Shown here: positions 49,601 through 58,949 of the stretch, piece after piece
Layout of the letters: the number at the start of each line of letters is the position of its first letter
Numbering within the stretch: the first letter of the stretch is position 1
The notes under the pieces: generated by a model
Seen by the model: only the letters and a program-made list of their open reading frames with translations
What the model was told of the DNA's origin: nothing
Databases searched by the model: none
NCBI GenBank assembly: GCA_033063855.1
Contig: CP093829.1
Coordinates: 5,590,243 to 5,654,242, forward strand
DNA length: 64,000 nucleotides
Direction of reading: 5' to 3'
From: Smittia aterrima
Lineage: Eukaryota > Arthropoda > Insecta > Diptera > Chironomidae
Made by a program: the position numbers and the translations under genes

Positions 49601-50699
49601 TCGTTGACCATGAATCCGCAAAAACAGTTAAGCGAGAGCGACAAATAAAAGTCTCGTAAATTATGTCGTAAAATAAAATTTACATCTCACGCGTTATACG
49701 CATGCGAATACTTCACATTGCACAACATTACAAAAAAATAAATCCTTTTCTTTCAATTACCTCTGATTTATTTTGACGTGGAGCCGTAACATTTGAGCTG
49801 CCGCCGTGTGTAGCGAGATTATTTTTTATTGAACGGAAGAGGCACATTTTCGTGAATAGGATAAGTCGACGTTTCTTTCCCGCACTCTCTAAACGTGCTT
49901 GCCATCAAGCAATTGCGACGATGAAACCACATGTGTTGTAATAATATTTTTACGAAGTTAACTTCGTCTGTGAAATGATAGCTCGAGATTCATTAATGGC
50001 CGCAGCACACCCGAACGCCCCAGACGTCGAGCTAGCGAAAGATAGCTTCAGACGTGTCTCAGACAGTTAATTAAATTTGAGCTTGGGAAAGATAAAAAAT
50101 TGAAAAGGACAGATAAATAATTTTTCGATTTCTCAACCATTGTGACGACATCTCCTTTGTTGTGATTTTGCAAGACGACGACGTCGACGCCGATGATTGT
50201 CTATCATGAATTCGAAATTCATCATCAACACAAGGAGAAAAAAAGAAAGATCTTTTGGTCGATGATCTCTGGCGTTTATTTCCCTTTCGTCGGCTTTTAG
50301 ACGAATCCCTCCAATTATGATAGGAAATTTCTCTTCATTATGTCGAGATTACGAAATCATTCGAAAATATAAAAAACAAGATTGATTGCCAAAAAATGTC
50401 AAGTGGATTTTCTCGGGCTGTTTGAGAATTTAATTAAAAATTAATTATTGTGCAATTATCTGGAGCACCCGATCGAAGAGAGTAGACACTCGGAAAATGT
50501 CGGGAATTATTAATTGATAACGAGTGAACTTACCTAATTGAACGAATAATTTTGGTCGCACATTGTCTTGCCAGGCACATAAATTTCCAACAATGCAATT
50601 AATTAATATAACAATCAAAGTTATGAAGAACTTATTGAAATAATTGTGTCGATGCCGGTGTTGGCTGGCGCTGGCTGTTGAAGTTGAAGTCGAAGTCAT
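16152..50699 (-). CDS. Sema1a: Semaphorin-1a, transmembrane axon-guidance protein (whole gene span)
   Basis: Seventeen coding exons whose phases close at every junction: 50534-50699, 32265-32361, 29313-29421, 28715-28910, 25813-25917, 25664-25752, 25457-25598, 25250-25371, 24774-24854, 23111-23256, 22952-23034, 21016-21159, 17596-17707, 17325-17515, 16986-17268, 16740-16926, and the last exon starting at 16670. The first 16 exons encode 751 residues: signal peptide, seven-blade sema propeller (about 50-520), PSI domain, stalk and membrane segment. Depending on how the last exon is used, the product is 797 residues (stop at 16530), about 888 (a 105-base intron removed, stop at 16152), or longer. 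Sema1a is a ligand, and also a receptor, for Plexin A in motor and sensory axon guidance. Identity is secure from many matching stretches. The 5' UTR and promoter were not located. Confidence 0.95.
16740..17268 (-). CDS. Sema1a: Sema1a exons for the stalk, transmembrane segment and proximal tail
   Basis: Two exons, 16986-17268 and 16740-16926, separated by a 59-base intron. The first carries a juxtamembrane stalk and the single transmembrane helix (about residues 637-659, VVMAVLAAAIFALLVGF). A strongly conserved stretch follows: CGRRCHKDEDDNLPYPDTEY. The second continues with LLPQVEEVTYAEPVLLPQPP and NSETLFQ. This cytoplasmic part mediates Sema1a reverse signalling in Drosophila. It ends in phase 0 at a GTAAGA donor. 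Confidence 0.93.
17325..17707 (-). CDS. Sema1a: Sema1a exons for the end of the sema domain and the PSI domain
   Basis: Exons 17596-17707 and 17325-17515. The first gives the last propeller strand (LIIVTDSQILAIPLHRC). The second gives the cysteine-rich PSI domain (SDCVALQDPYCAWDK, CRSHGAPRW) and the start of the stalk. Its donor is GTTTGT, a departure from GTRAGT. Phases agree on both sides. Confidence 0.92.
17708..21015. other. Sema1a intron, 3.3 kb
   Basis: No coding sequence recognised. Open frames on both strands are short and compositionally random. Confidence 0.5.
21016..21159 (-). CDS. Sema1a: Sema1a sema-domain exon
   Basis: A 144-base exon with a CTGCAG acceptor and a GTGAGT donor. 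It encodes HGKVLKTINAASADDSSK, VIEELDVLAKPEPIRNLKI and RTMQY, a conserved late blade of the sema propeller. The flanking codons are completed by neighbouring exons (Asp before, Asp after). Confidence 0.92.
21160..22951. other. Sema1a intron, 1.8 kb
   Basis: No gene, RNA or clear repeat seen. Plus-strand frames around 21,880-22,230 look random. Confidence 0.45.
22952..23256 (-). CDS. Sema1a: two Sema1a sema-domain exons
   Basis: Exons 23111-23256 and 22952-23034 with a 76-base intron. They encode IPEPRPGSCHNDSRALPEA, TLNFIKTHSLMDENVPPYF, then YRFTQIAVDPQIKTPGGKTY and DVIFVGT, typical of class 1 semaphorins. Phases agree on both sides. Confidence 0.93.
23257..24773. other. Sema1a intron, 1.5 kb
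   Basis: Nothing coding recognised. A short CAG-type trinucleotide run lies near 23,885. Confidence 0.45.
24774..24854 (-). CDS. Sema1a: Sema1a 27-codon exon, phase-symmetric
   Basis: An exon of exactly 27 codons (DIADTFEGSFKEQ, SSINSNWMPVNNAK) that starts and ends in phase 0. The donor is good (GTAAGG). The acceptor is a run of A before AG with almost no pyrimidine tract. Because the segment is conserved in the sema propeller, I believe the exon is real. Skipping it would keep the frame. Confidence 0.85.
24855..25249. other. Sema1a intron, 395 bases
   Basis: Contains an AAT microsatellite at about 24,945-24,960. Nothing else recognised. Confidence 0.45.
25250..25917 (-). CDS. Sema1a: four clustered Sema1a sema-domain exons
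   Basis: Exons 25813-25917, 25664-25752, 25457-25598 and 25250-25371, with introns of 60 to 85 bases. They encode, in order, NDLYIGTDADFSGNDPIIYR; FVGSFTSGDFVYFFFRETAV; VARVCKWDKGGPHRF with LNCSIPGEFPFYFNEIQ; and DLVDGAYGNTNSRLIYGVFS with AICAFSLQ. These are among the most conserved parts of the semaphorin propeller and fix the identity of the gene. All junction phases fit. Confidence 0.95.
25918..28714. other. Sema1a intron, 2.8 kb
   Basis: No coding sequence, RNA gene or clear repeat recognised. Confidence 0.45.
28715..32361 (-). CDS. Sema1a: three Sema1a exons for the N-terminal part of the sema domain
   Basis: Exons 32265-32361, 29313-29421 and 28715-28910. They encode SDDVLKFQGNESAIDHFRL with DSLLVGG; RNVIYNLSIYDLTEQHKI with MCLVKGKDE; and EACQNYIRVLTLTTPGILL with CGTNSFRPMCHYYN and CPYGPQHNSTSVFV. 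These match the opening blades of insect Sema-1a. The introns (402 bases at 28911-29312, and 2.8 kb at 29422-32264) hold no recognised gene. Confidence 0.94.
32722..32778. repeat. 57-bp interrupted palindrome
   Basis: The outer arms AGAGCGTT (32722-32729) and AACGCTCT (32771-32778) pair perfectly. The inner 20 bases, 32740-32759, are a perfect palindrome centred on TTCATGAA. A further ATATT block pairs in between. The structure has essentially no loop. Confidence 0.7.
33297..33314. repeat. 18-mer repeat, copy 1
   Basis: GACGACGATAAAGCATCG, identical to 35219-35236. It contains CGAT-AAAGC-ATCG and can fold as a small hairpin. Confidence 0.7.
35219..35241. repeat. 18-mer repeat, copy 2, with a 9-bp stem
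   Basis: The same 18-mer as at 33297, here extended so that GACGACGAT pairs fully with ATCGTCGTC around an AAAGC loop. Confidence 0.7.
47462..47498. repeat. inverted repeat with 10-bp arms
   Basis: TTTACGACGA (47462-47471) and TCGTCGTAAA (47489-47498) are perfect complements around 17 bases. Either DNA or RNA could form the hairpin; no function is known. Confidence 0.6.
50534..50699 (-). CDS. Sema1a: Sema1a first coding exon (signal peptide)
   Basis: ATG at 50699. A hydrophilic Ser/Thr and His/Arg leader of about 20 residues precedes a hydrophobic core (FFITLIVILINCIVGNL, about residues 24-40), with cleavage probably near residue 41. Then AWQDNVRPKLFVQL starts the mature protein and matches the Sema-1a N-terminus. 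The donor GTAAGT splits a Gly codon that the exon at 32361 completes. Confidence 0.88.
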
Positions 50700-53600
50700 T
50701 TCGCTTATCCTTTTGCTTATGAATCCTTAAAGAGCTCCTTTCACTTCAAATATTTGCTCTCGAAGTCTTAATCCGGGAATATTATGTTTGCTTCACTTAT
50801 TTATACACTTTTTTATGACTTTTTGAATAAACAGGTGTATTTACGTAGATATTTACACTTGCCCACTTCTTATCACTTGACTTTCATCTTCCCCCTCATT
50901 TAATTCCACTCAAATATTTTTCATAACAACACCGGAATTGATATCTTTTTGCATAAATTTATTTTATGCCACACGAACCGAAGGAGCTTAGAACCAATCA
51001 CTGGAAATTCCCCTGCAAATAGAAAATGGGGAAGTTAAGCTATGTTAATTAAATACTCTCTCGTTCTCCCTCTCGTGAAATTCTGGTGAAGAAGTTTTCA
51101 TTAAATAAGTTTTCGAGAATTCAAATAGCAAAATCATTGAAATAACTGTAAAGCATTTCGTTCTCTCGCTCGGTAGCTTTCAAAGCACGTTTTGTTGTTG
51201 AAGACTTTTTCATTACTTGAACGAGCGTTGAGTCATTTCTCAAGAATGCTTCGAGTTGGTTGTGCACCGAACTTAAAGAAATTTTCAGTTAAGACGAAGT
51301 CCGTTAGCTTCATTAAACAAACAAGTTTCCCATTCAGCGCAAAATATATCGCAATTTCACTCTCTTTGTGTTTGCGTTGAAAATGAATTTGTTCTGGTCA
51401 AGAGAAACCTGCCCGAGTCAGACTAATTGAGAACGAACAAAAACTGATTTCTACGGTTATTTAAATAAAATCTGTCACCATCGGAACAATTTTCCATTTC
51501 ATGTGATGAACATTGTTGCAAAAGAGAAATAATATTTTGCATTGGAAACTTTGTGTGCTTTTCAAATTGAAGTTAATCTGATGTTGAAATGAAAAAAGAA
51601 ACTTTTCTATTCCAACTGACAAATTGGCTCCTTACAAATGCATGCCCCATTAAGTAACTGATTTATGCCATTTATTTAATTGCAATTCAGGGTTTAACTT
51701 GATCAAGTTTTATTAATTAACGGTAATTTGAATTGTTTTTCCTTCGCTGTCCTTTTTCAGCAGAGAGAATCCGTAAAATTTCCCTCGCTTGCTCTTTCCG
51801 CAACTCTGAACACATTTAATCAACCGCCCCCATGATGGCAGAGCTGGTGGTGTTTGAACAACGAATTTAATGACGATGAAAAACAATTGCGTTATTTTTT
51901 GCGCTCATAAAATATTCTTTTATATCTGATTGTCAATAAAAAAAATAAAATGTCTACGCTCACACACCGAGCGAAACATTTCTCATGAAAATTAGGAAAT
52001 TCCTCTTTTCTTCAATGGAAAATACATTTCGTTTGATGGTTCATTAAATATTTCTATGCTTATGTTTGTTCCATCAGCGGCGAAAGGCATAAAACTCGTC
52101 TCTCGACGAGCTTTGTCAGTTGTTTGTTGGCTTGAATGTGATCAAATTGCTTTCTCCACGCGCAATTTGGAAAAAGGGAAGTTTATGTCGTGGACTGCCA
52201 AATGTTTTATTGATTATTTCCTCGCTCTCTCTAATGTCATGTGTATGTGTTCATAAAATTGATAAGGAACGGTAGCTTTAGCTGATAATCATTTAATCTT
52301 CTTCGGTACGACCTCCGACAAGGAGAGAGTTCAAGGGAACATTGGTAATTAAAAAGTTTTCATGTCCTACATTCAACTTTTTACTTGAAATTACTACGGG
52401 AAGGCTCAAGGGATGAATGAGAAGAAGAAACACATAAAATCACTCAACTGTGACGGAATTTTTATCTCGTGAACATTTCCTTTCTTACTTTCTTGTTACT
52501 TTCTTCTCTCTTTGCTTTATCAGAAATGTATTAGAGGAAATTTAAGTGACAATTAAACTTTGACATGAGAGAAACGCGGGAGCAAGCTCGCGAGAAGAGA
52601 AAGCGGGGGCGAACGTACGTTCGATGCGATTTCTGTGTGTGAGGCAGTGTTGACGTGCTTAAATTTTAATGAACTTGCTTTTATTATCCATCACGTCTTT
52701 CCTCAAAGGCAAAATCATCCTTCTTCGAGGCTCCACACACAGAAACACAAGAAAGAGGAAGAAAAAAATTCGTGTCTTGTTGTGTTTCCTTGGCAAATTG
52801 TGATCCCCATTCTGTAACGTGACAAAATAGCATTAAAACCTCTGAAGGAATGTGAGATTATTTCTATTTTGTTTTCTATGTCAAGAATCTTTAAGTCGAA
52901 ACAAGAAAGAAATCACGTTTATGAACGGAACCCACAAACCTCGTCATTAATTTCAATTTAATCCCATATAACTCCAGGTATCAGTTTTCCTGCCAATTTC
53001 ACTTTTTCCCAAGCCTTTGGTAAACATTTTTCGTTATGATGTAACCGCAATGATGTTAAATTTCATGAGTCACACGATTTCCACCCAAAATCCTTTTTAT
53101 TGATCCGCATTTTCATTCACAAGCGAACGCCATGCACTTCGCAATCTTTTTTTCTCTCTCTTTTCTTATTTTTTTTCGCTCGAAAGCGAAATTTAAGAAA
53201 ACTTGATCCCTGATAGCATTTCTTGAACTTTGAATAATTTCGCTTATCTAAGAGACTCGTAAATATTTTTCTTTCTCGACAAATTCATGATTACGACTTC
53301 ACCGAACCGAAACAAAACTCTCGTTTCTACCTAAATTCTATGCAGCAGCAATCCAATTGATTTTTAATTAATTCCACCGACAAAGCAAATGCCACTGCTC
53401 ACAAAACTCAAACTTCAAACGAAAATCTAAAGATTCACACTCAAACTGCACACTTTTCTTGATCAAATAGTCTTGTCTTAATCCGATTTAATTGTCTCAA
53501 TTTCCAGCAATTAATTTTCCAAACTTGGTAGACATTTTGGATAAAAATCTGAATTTTTAACGCGAGACACAAACGAAATACATGAAAGAGAGAGACTAAC

Positions 53601-53920
53601 TGAATAAAAATAGTTTGAAGAAGCATGAAAACGAGAAAACACGGCACGGGACAGTCGCGATATAACGAACTTGTCTAGAGAGAGCGAAGAGAGGAACAAG
53701 ATGGACAAAATGTCGAAAAATATTTTTTCAAATAAATTTAATAATTTTCAAAGTTTTATTAAGAAATTATTTTTTTTATTTTCAACTTTAAGTCACGTTT
53801 CATCTGTTTTTAATCTGTGACAACTTAAAACTCCTCAAACTGAAAGGTTCACGCTGAGAAATCCTCTCCGAGCTCGTTCACGTCTGCGTCATTTTTCGTT
53901 AATGTTTCTCACTCTTCACG

Positions 53921-53975
53921 AGATGGGCTAATGCTCTCTTTATGTATATTTCTATGCTTCACGAAAATCAATACT
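53921..53975. repeat. diverged duplication, copy 1
   Basis: Shares the ordered blocks GGCTAATGCTCT, CTTTATGTA, TATGCTTCA and AATCAATA with 54290-54343. Confidence 0.6.
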
Positions 53976-54289
53976 CGGCAGTCTCTCTTAACTCCGCTGT
54001 TGTGTGCTATTTATGCTCAACACCATTGAACTCTCAATGCTTCAACGTTTGGTAAACATGCGAGTTGAAGAGCATGGGATTTGTTCTTGTGATTTATCCT
54101 GTTTTGCTTTATCGAGCAAATCGATGATCAAGAAAACGAATTTTTAGATGAAGAACAATGTTGCAAAGAATTTAAATCAAACGCTTTGAATTAAAAGCTT
54201 CAAAAGTAAGAAACATTGAATTCTCCAACTTTCATATCCTTTGATAATTTGCCATAATATTTCTCGAGATATTCCTTGATCCCGGTGAG

Positions 54290-54343
54290 AGAGGCTAATG
54301 CTCTTTATGTAGAAAGTTATGCTTCATGTGAATCAATAATCCT
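54290..54343. repeat. diverged duplication, copy 2
   Basis: Second copy of the blocks at 53921-53975, in the same order and orientation, about 370 bases away. Confidence 0.6.
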
Positions 54344-55105
54344 CATTCGTGTGAATGTTTTCAATCCAACACAAACGAAGCTTCCTTGCCAATGTTTAGT
54401 TGCTTCAATGTTTCTGTTTGCTACCTAAGAATTGATGAGATGAAATTAAGGATGTTAAGCAGATAATGGCATTTATTCGTTCACCAGTGACCTGAGCATA
54501 AAATTATAAATAAAATTAATGTTTATTAAATTTAAAAAGATTTATTTCAACGCATTTGCTGGAACTGACATGACACCAACAGCTCCCGTGAGACAATTGA
54601 ATAAAGAAAAAAAAGCTTTCAAGTCACATCCTATCGCCGAGAAAGTTCAATTGTAATTGAAGTTTATTTTCTAACGTTTCAGCATTTTCCCAGAAACAAT
54701 AATATTGAGCACTCGTGCTTTTCTCAATGTAAAGTGTTCGCTTTTGTAAATCTCATTTTCTTTGACTCTGCTCTCCTTCGCTTTCAAAGTGAGAACACGC
54801 TGAAAATTTTAATCGATACGCTTATGTAGGATGGAGAAGCAGGAGCAGAACATAAGGGCACAATCATCATAGAAGCGTTTGAGTATGTGTTCGTGATTGT
54901 TTGCTTGGAATGTCATAATGATACTGCAGCGCGAAAACTAATTTGCAGTTTGTTGGCAAATTAAAGTCTTGCAGCTATTTGCGAAATGGACTCGATCTAC
55001 CTTTGATGCGACGATGGATCATATCAAAAAGGATTTTTGCTGTGGGAGGTGTTTGAGGACAAACAAAGCAAAACTAATCTGAGAAGTTTGTTTACAATTA
55101 AGAGT

Positions 55106-55111
55106 TTTATT
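55106..55111 (-). terminator. poly(A) signal of HHEX
   Basis: AATAAA on the minus strand, 42 bases beyond the HHEX stop codon. Confidence 0.5.
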
Positions 55112-55152
55112 ATTCGAAAACTTTCGGCACTTAAAAATTAATGTGTTTGCGA

Positions 55153-58100
55153 TTAGTTCACATCGACATCGTTGTCATCGTTATCACTCGTTACTGTTTC
55201 CTTTTGTTGCTTCTGCAGTTCTTTCATTTGCTTATAATATTGCTGATGATGCAAATACATTTGTAGAGGTCGTTGAGACATGTCATCTTCATCATCGCTC
55301 GATGCACCGGACAATGCATTGTCATCGTTTGAACTATTCGGTTGACCGTTCGTCGAACCCGTCGCATTGTTTGCACGTCTCCATCTACAGGAAATTCATT
55401 TGTCATCAAATTGTTACTCAAGCAATTGATTCTTCAAACATTTACATACTTTGCTCTTCGATTCTGAAACCATGTTTTGACTTGACGATCACTCAAACTC
55501 AGCTCCATCGCAAGCTTCCTTCGGTCTTCGGGTGAGAGATATTTATGATTGCTGAATCTTCGCTCTAAGTTTTGTGTCTGCTGGGGCGTAAATCGAACTT
55601 GTCCTCCTTTCCGCTTCGAGCCACATGGAGGCATTAAATAACTGGAGTATGGATGGTAGAATGGCCACATTCTCGATGAAGACACTAGATTGACAGCCAA
55701 ATAAAGAAGATAAGAAAAGAAACATTTGATGATTTATTATCTAACACGAATCAATCAATAAATTATTGTAATTTTCACATATTTTCAGTAGCTCGCGCAT
55801 TATCAACATCACAACACGAATTGTCATTATCAAGAGACCAAACCCGATTCGTGTGAGCGAGTGGAAGAAGAAAAATAATATTAACAACCTTTTGATTGTG
55901 TCAATATAGCTCAATCACTGTTAATAACAAATAGCATTGCGACAGTCTTATCGACTTCAAATAAGTTTATGATTGAATGTTTGAATGGGAGAGTGAATTG
56001 AGCTAACCAGAAAATATTTGTTACTTCGCTCGCTAAAAGCTTTACCCGTGGCAACTTTTTGTTGTTGTGGCCCAACCTAACTAGCTCCGTATCGTGGCAA
56101 TTAATCATCATTAATAATTAATCATCTTTGAACTAATTCATTGGCAATTAAAAAAAACATTCGTGAACAGAAGGAACTTTGAGTGCTTCTGGCCAGCGAT
56201 TTGCTGCATTTTGATAAAGGAATCCTGTTTGATAAAGCTTGATTGCTTAATTGCTCACGATAAAGTTTGGGTCGTTGTTCCAAACGAAGTGATCAAACTT
56301 CACCCACGAAAGTAATTTACTCTGTAGAGTGGTTACAGTTCGTAATCTTTTTTTTTTTGGAAAGCTCACTCGTTAAGCTCTGAAGCTTAACGGTGCCGGC
56401 GAGATCGTTTATTAATAGAAAAATGAATTGGCAAATTGTCGGCTCGTTCAGCCATCCAATAAATTCATTCCTGATTTATAATCAACTATCAAAAAATTAT
56501 TAAAGGCGAGTCGGCATCTGATGAAAGAAAAACTCGAGCTTCTGATTGCTTCACATTAATCGTCGCTTTAAGCCCACACACCAAACGAACGACTTTTCCG
56601 TAAAACGAATGTCGTCGGTAAGAAAGTGAGAACAGCAAATGCCGGTGAATTGGTCTTTGATCGACATTCGGCTTTGAATAGCGTCATAAACGAACCCGCC
56701 GCGCAATGATATTTAGATGTTTACCGAAAATAATGCTATCAATTATTTATATTCGCGGGTTGATTATGTTGTAAATTATCGATTCGGTGCGTGAAGATTA
56801 ACTTCATCGAAGTGCATTGGAGATTGAATTTTCATTCGTTCCTTTTGTCACGTGCTCACATTTCATGATTTCATGATAACACTTAAGCTTCGCATCTAAA
56901 GCCTAAAGCACAACTGAGCTAAGCGTAATCCAATCGAAATTAAATTGACAAACAAGTGATATCTACCGAGAGAGACATTAAACTCTCGAAAACCGTTGCT
57001 GATAACAATACACAATCGTGCTTTGATTTCTCATTTCAAGTGGCACAAAAGCTCTTATCTCAGGTTTATCTAACGCAAGCCGTGAAAAAAGATAATGAAG
57101 CCGATGGAAAATTATTAATTAACTTTAAATTGAAGCCCCCTCAAGTTAATCAGAACGAATCTGACAGCGATTACTAGTGAGCAAACAAGCTTCTTGTCTG
57201 TTGACGGATTGGTTTTTCAATCGGTCACGATAAGTCCTACTCACACCCGATATCTATTCGTCGACGATGGCGCCAAGCTACAACAGATAATGACGCTTAT
57301 ATCTGCTTTACATTTCTTTACCAAAGCATAAAAAATTGTCTGTCAAAATATCTTTAGGGTGACTAGACGAGAAAAGAGTTTTTTCATGATTAGCTTTTTA
57401 AAATTTGAGATGACCGACTCTAGCGACATCTACTCAAAGATGTTCTCGTTTAAGTAAATTTCTAATAATCTTCCAATTAGATTACAATTTCGAAAAAAGC
57501 CTCACTCAGCGAAAAACAAACAAATAAAATCCGTTCGAATGAAAATAAATCAAAAACTTCAATTCATCCATCCAAGAGATATATTCGACTATGCCGAAGT
57601 CGATAACGGACGCGTATTTCTCAAATATTAAATGGATTCTAATACCAGAAGCGAACAAACAAATTATATTTATAATTGTCGTTATCAATCAGGGTTGACG
57701 ATGTGTTGACATCGACGAGGTGCCTCACTCATAGACCTCTCTCTCCCGTTGTCCCTGAGCCGAGCGCATTAAACACGATTAAATCAAATTCGATTTATTG
57801 ATAAGGGCGATTTTTTTTGTGCTCTCAACTTTGCTGTAAATATTTGATAGCAAATGATCGGTGTCTGATGAGTTGATGAGTAGCGATTATCGATGACATC
57901 AAGTCATATAAAAAGCGTAGTGAAACGCCATAAAAATCAGATAGGATTTCGTTTCATCGATTGCAAAGTTAATTACATTGGAAGCGATAAAAAAAATGTT
58001 GGAAATTGTCTGCATTAAAATTCGATTATTGATTGCGTAGCGTGAGCTGAATCACATTGAGAATTTATAATAATCACATTTCCTAATAACTACGAGAGAA

Positions 58101-58949
58101 CGAGGACGGATTGAATGAAGGCTCAGATAATCCCCCGTCGAGGGAAATGCAGGAAAATTCGATTTTCGTCCGGCTCAAGAATGCACAGCAAGAATTTCCT
58201 GAGATTAATTTGCGTCATTGAGTAATTGAATTGTTGCGTAGAGGAAGGAAATTAATTAACTCAACACTCGTGTCCTCCTTTCGCTTCTCATTGAGACCTG
58301 GCCAAAAGCATAATCAATAATTCTATTGATGTATTTACTCAATGTGCTCCTCTTTCAGCAATCAATCAACTCTCTAAACTTTTTTTTTCTTCACCTCACC
58401 GGTGTCTACAGTCTCGAAACTGTTATTAATTGGTCACATGAGTCAATAGAAATTTATGTGTTGACAATTCATTTTCGGGGAAAATGTTATTAATGTTTGA
58501 AATACATTTCGAAATTTGCTATGCGAGTGGGGGGTGGTGCTTTGTGGGGCGGTTTGTGTCTCACCTTTATGGATTGCATCTGCATAATTTAAATAGGCGG
58601 CTGCCGGATGAAATGCGGGATGAATGCCTAGTGGAAAAGGCATCGGGAAATTCGTGTACATCGGCGTGGGCTTCATTGGAACATCTACTTTTGTCATGCC
58701 GTGCTCTGGCGATATTTCAGGAATTGGAGATGCTTCCGGAGATGGCGATTTCGATAAATCGTTCGAGTTTTTCATTTCACTTGAATGTGACTTTAGATTA
58801 GAGTTCTTATTTGATTCGCTTGAGTGAACACCGTTTTTCAACATTAAATGATGTGCAAGTAATTGGCTGTCTGTTTGCTGCTGCTGCTGCTGTTGATGCA
58901 AAATATCTGCAATCCTAAACGATGCTTTGTTCTTCGACGACGGGAACAT
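55153..58949 (-). CDS. HHEX: HHEX-type homeobox transcription factor
   Basis: Exons 58565-58949, 55450-55684 and 55153-55384 give 283 residues. This is a nuclear, sequence-specific DNA-binding protein of the HHEX (PRH) family, usually a repressor. An EH1 Groucho-binding motif FRIADIL (residues 11-17) is followed by seven glutamines. A Ser/Pro-rich linker comes next. The homeodomain (about 153-212) contains RKGGQVRFTPQQTQNLERRF, HKYLSPEDRRKLA and the recognition helix QVKTWFQNRRAKWRR (Gln at position 50). The C-terminus is acidic. The KYLSP signature is diagnostic of HHEX. One intron splits the homeodomain in the AKW codon. Two initiator-like TCAGTT words lie 71 and 76 bases upstream of the ATG (plus-strand 59017-59027), a possible start site. 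The 2.9-kb intron 55685-58564 has no recognised gene. Confidence 0.93.
55685..58564. other. HHEX first intron, 2.9 kb
   Basis: No gene recognised. An open plus-strand frame at 56944-57177 lacks any ATG. GATA-type words occur near 57,225-57,300 but prove nothing alone. Confidence 0.4.

Larger units (their letters stand above)
32362..50533. other. 18-kb first coding intron of Sema1a
   Basis: The largest non-coding block in the window. No open frame on either strand looks like a gene. It carries a 57-bp near-palindrome (32722-32778), two copies of a hairpin-forming 18-mer (33297 and 35219), a 10-bp-stem hairpin (47462-47498) and several TTTATGGC words. Long first introns of guidance genes commonly hold enhancers, so regulatory content is likely but not shown. 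Confidence 0.5.
50700..55105. other. intergenic region upstream of Sema1a and downstream of HHEX
   Basis: About 4.4 kb, expected to hold the Sema1a 5' UTR and promoter (minus strand). A GC-rich patch at 52567-52626 contains a 14-bp palindrome (CGAACGTACGTTCG, 52610-52623). A diverged duplication of about 50 bases lies at 53921-53975 and 54290-54343. No coding sequence recognised. Confidence 0.4.

Noticed and set aside
56944..57177. 78-codon open frame in the HHEX intron with an acidic end
   Set aside because: There is no ATG anywhere in the frame and no convincing splice context on both sides.
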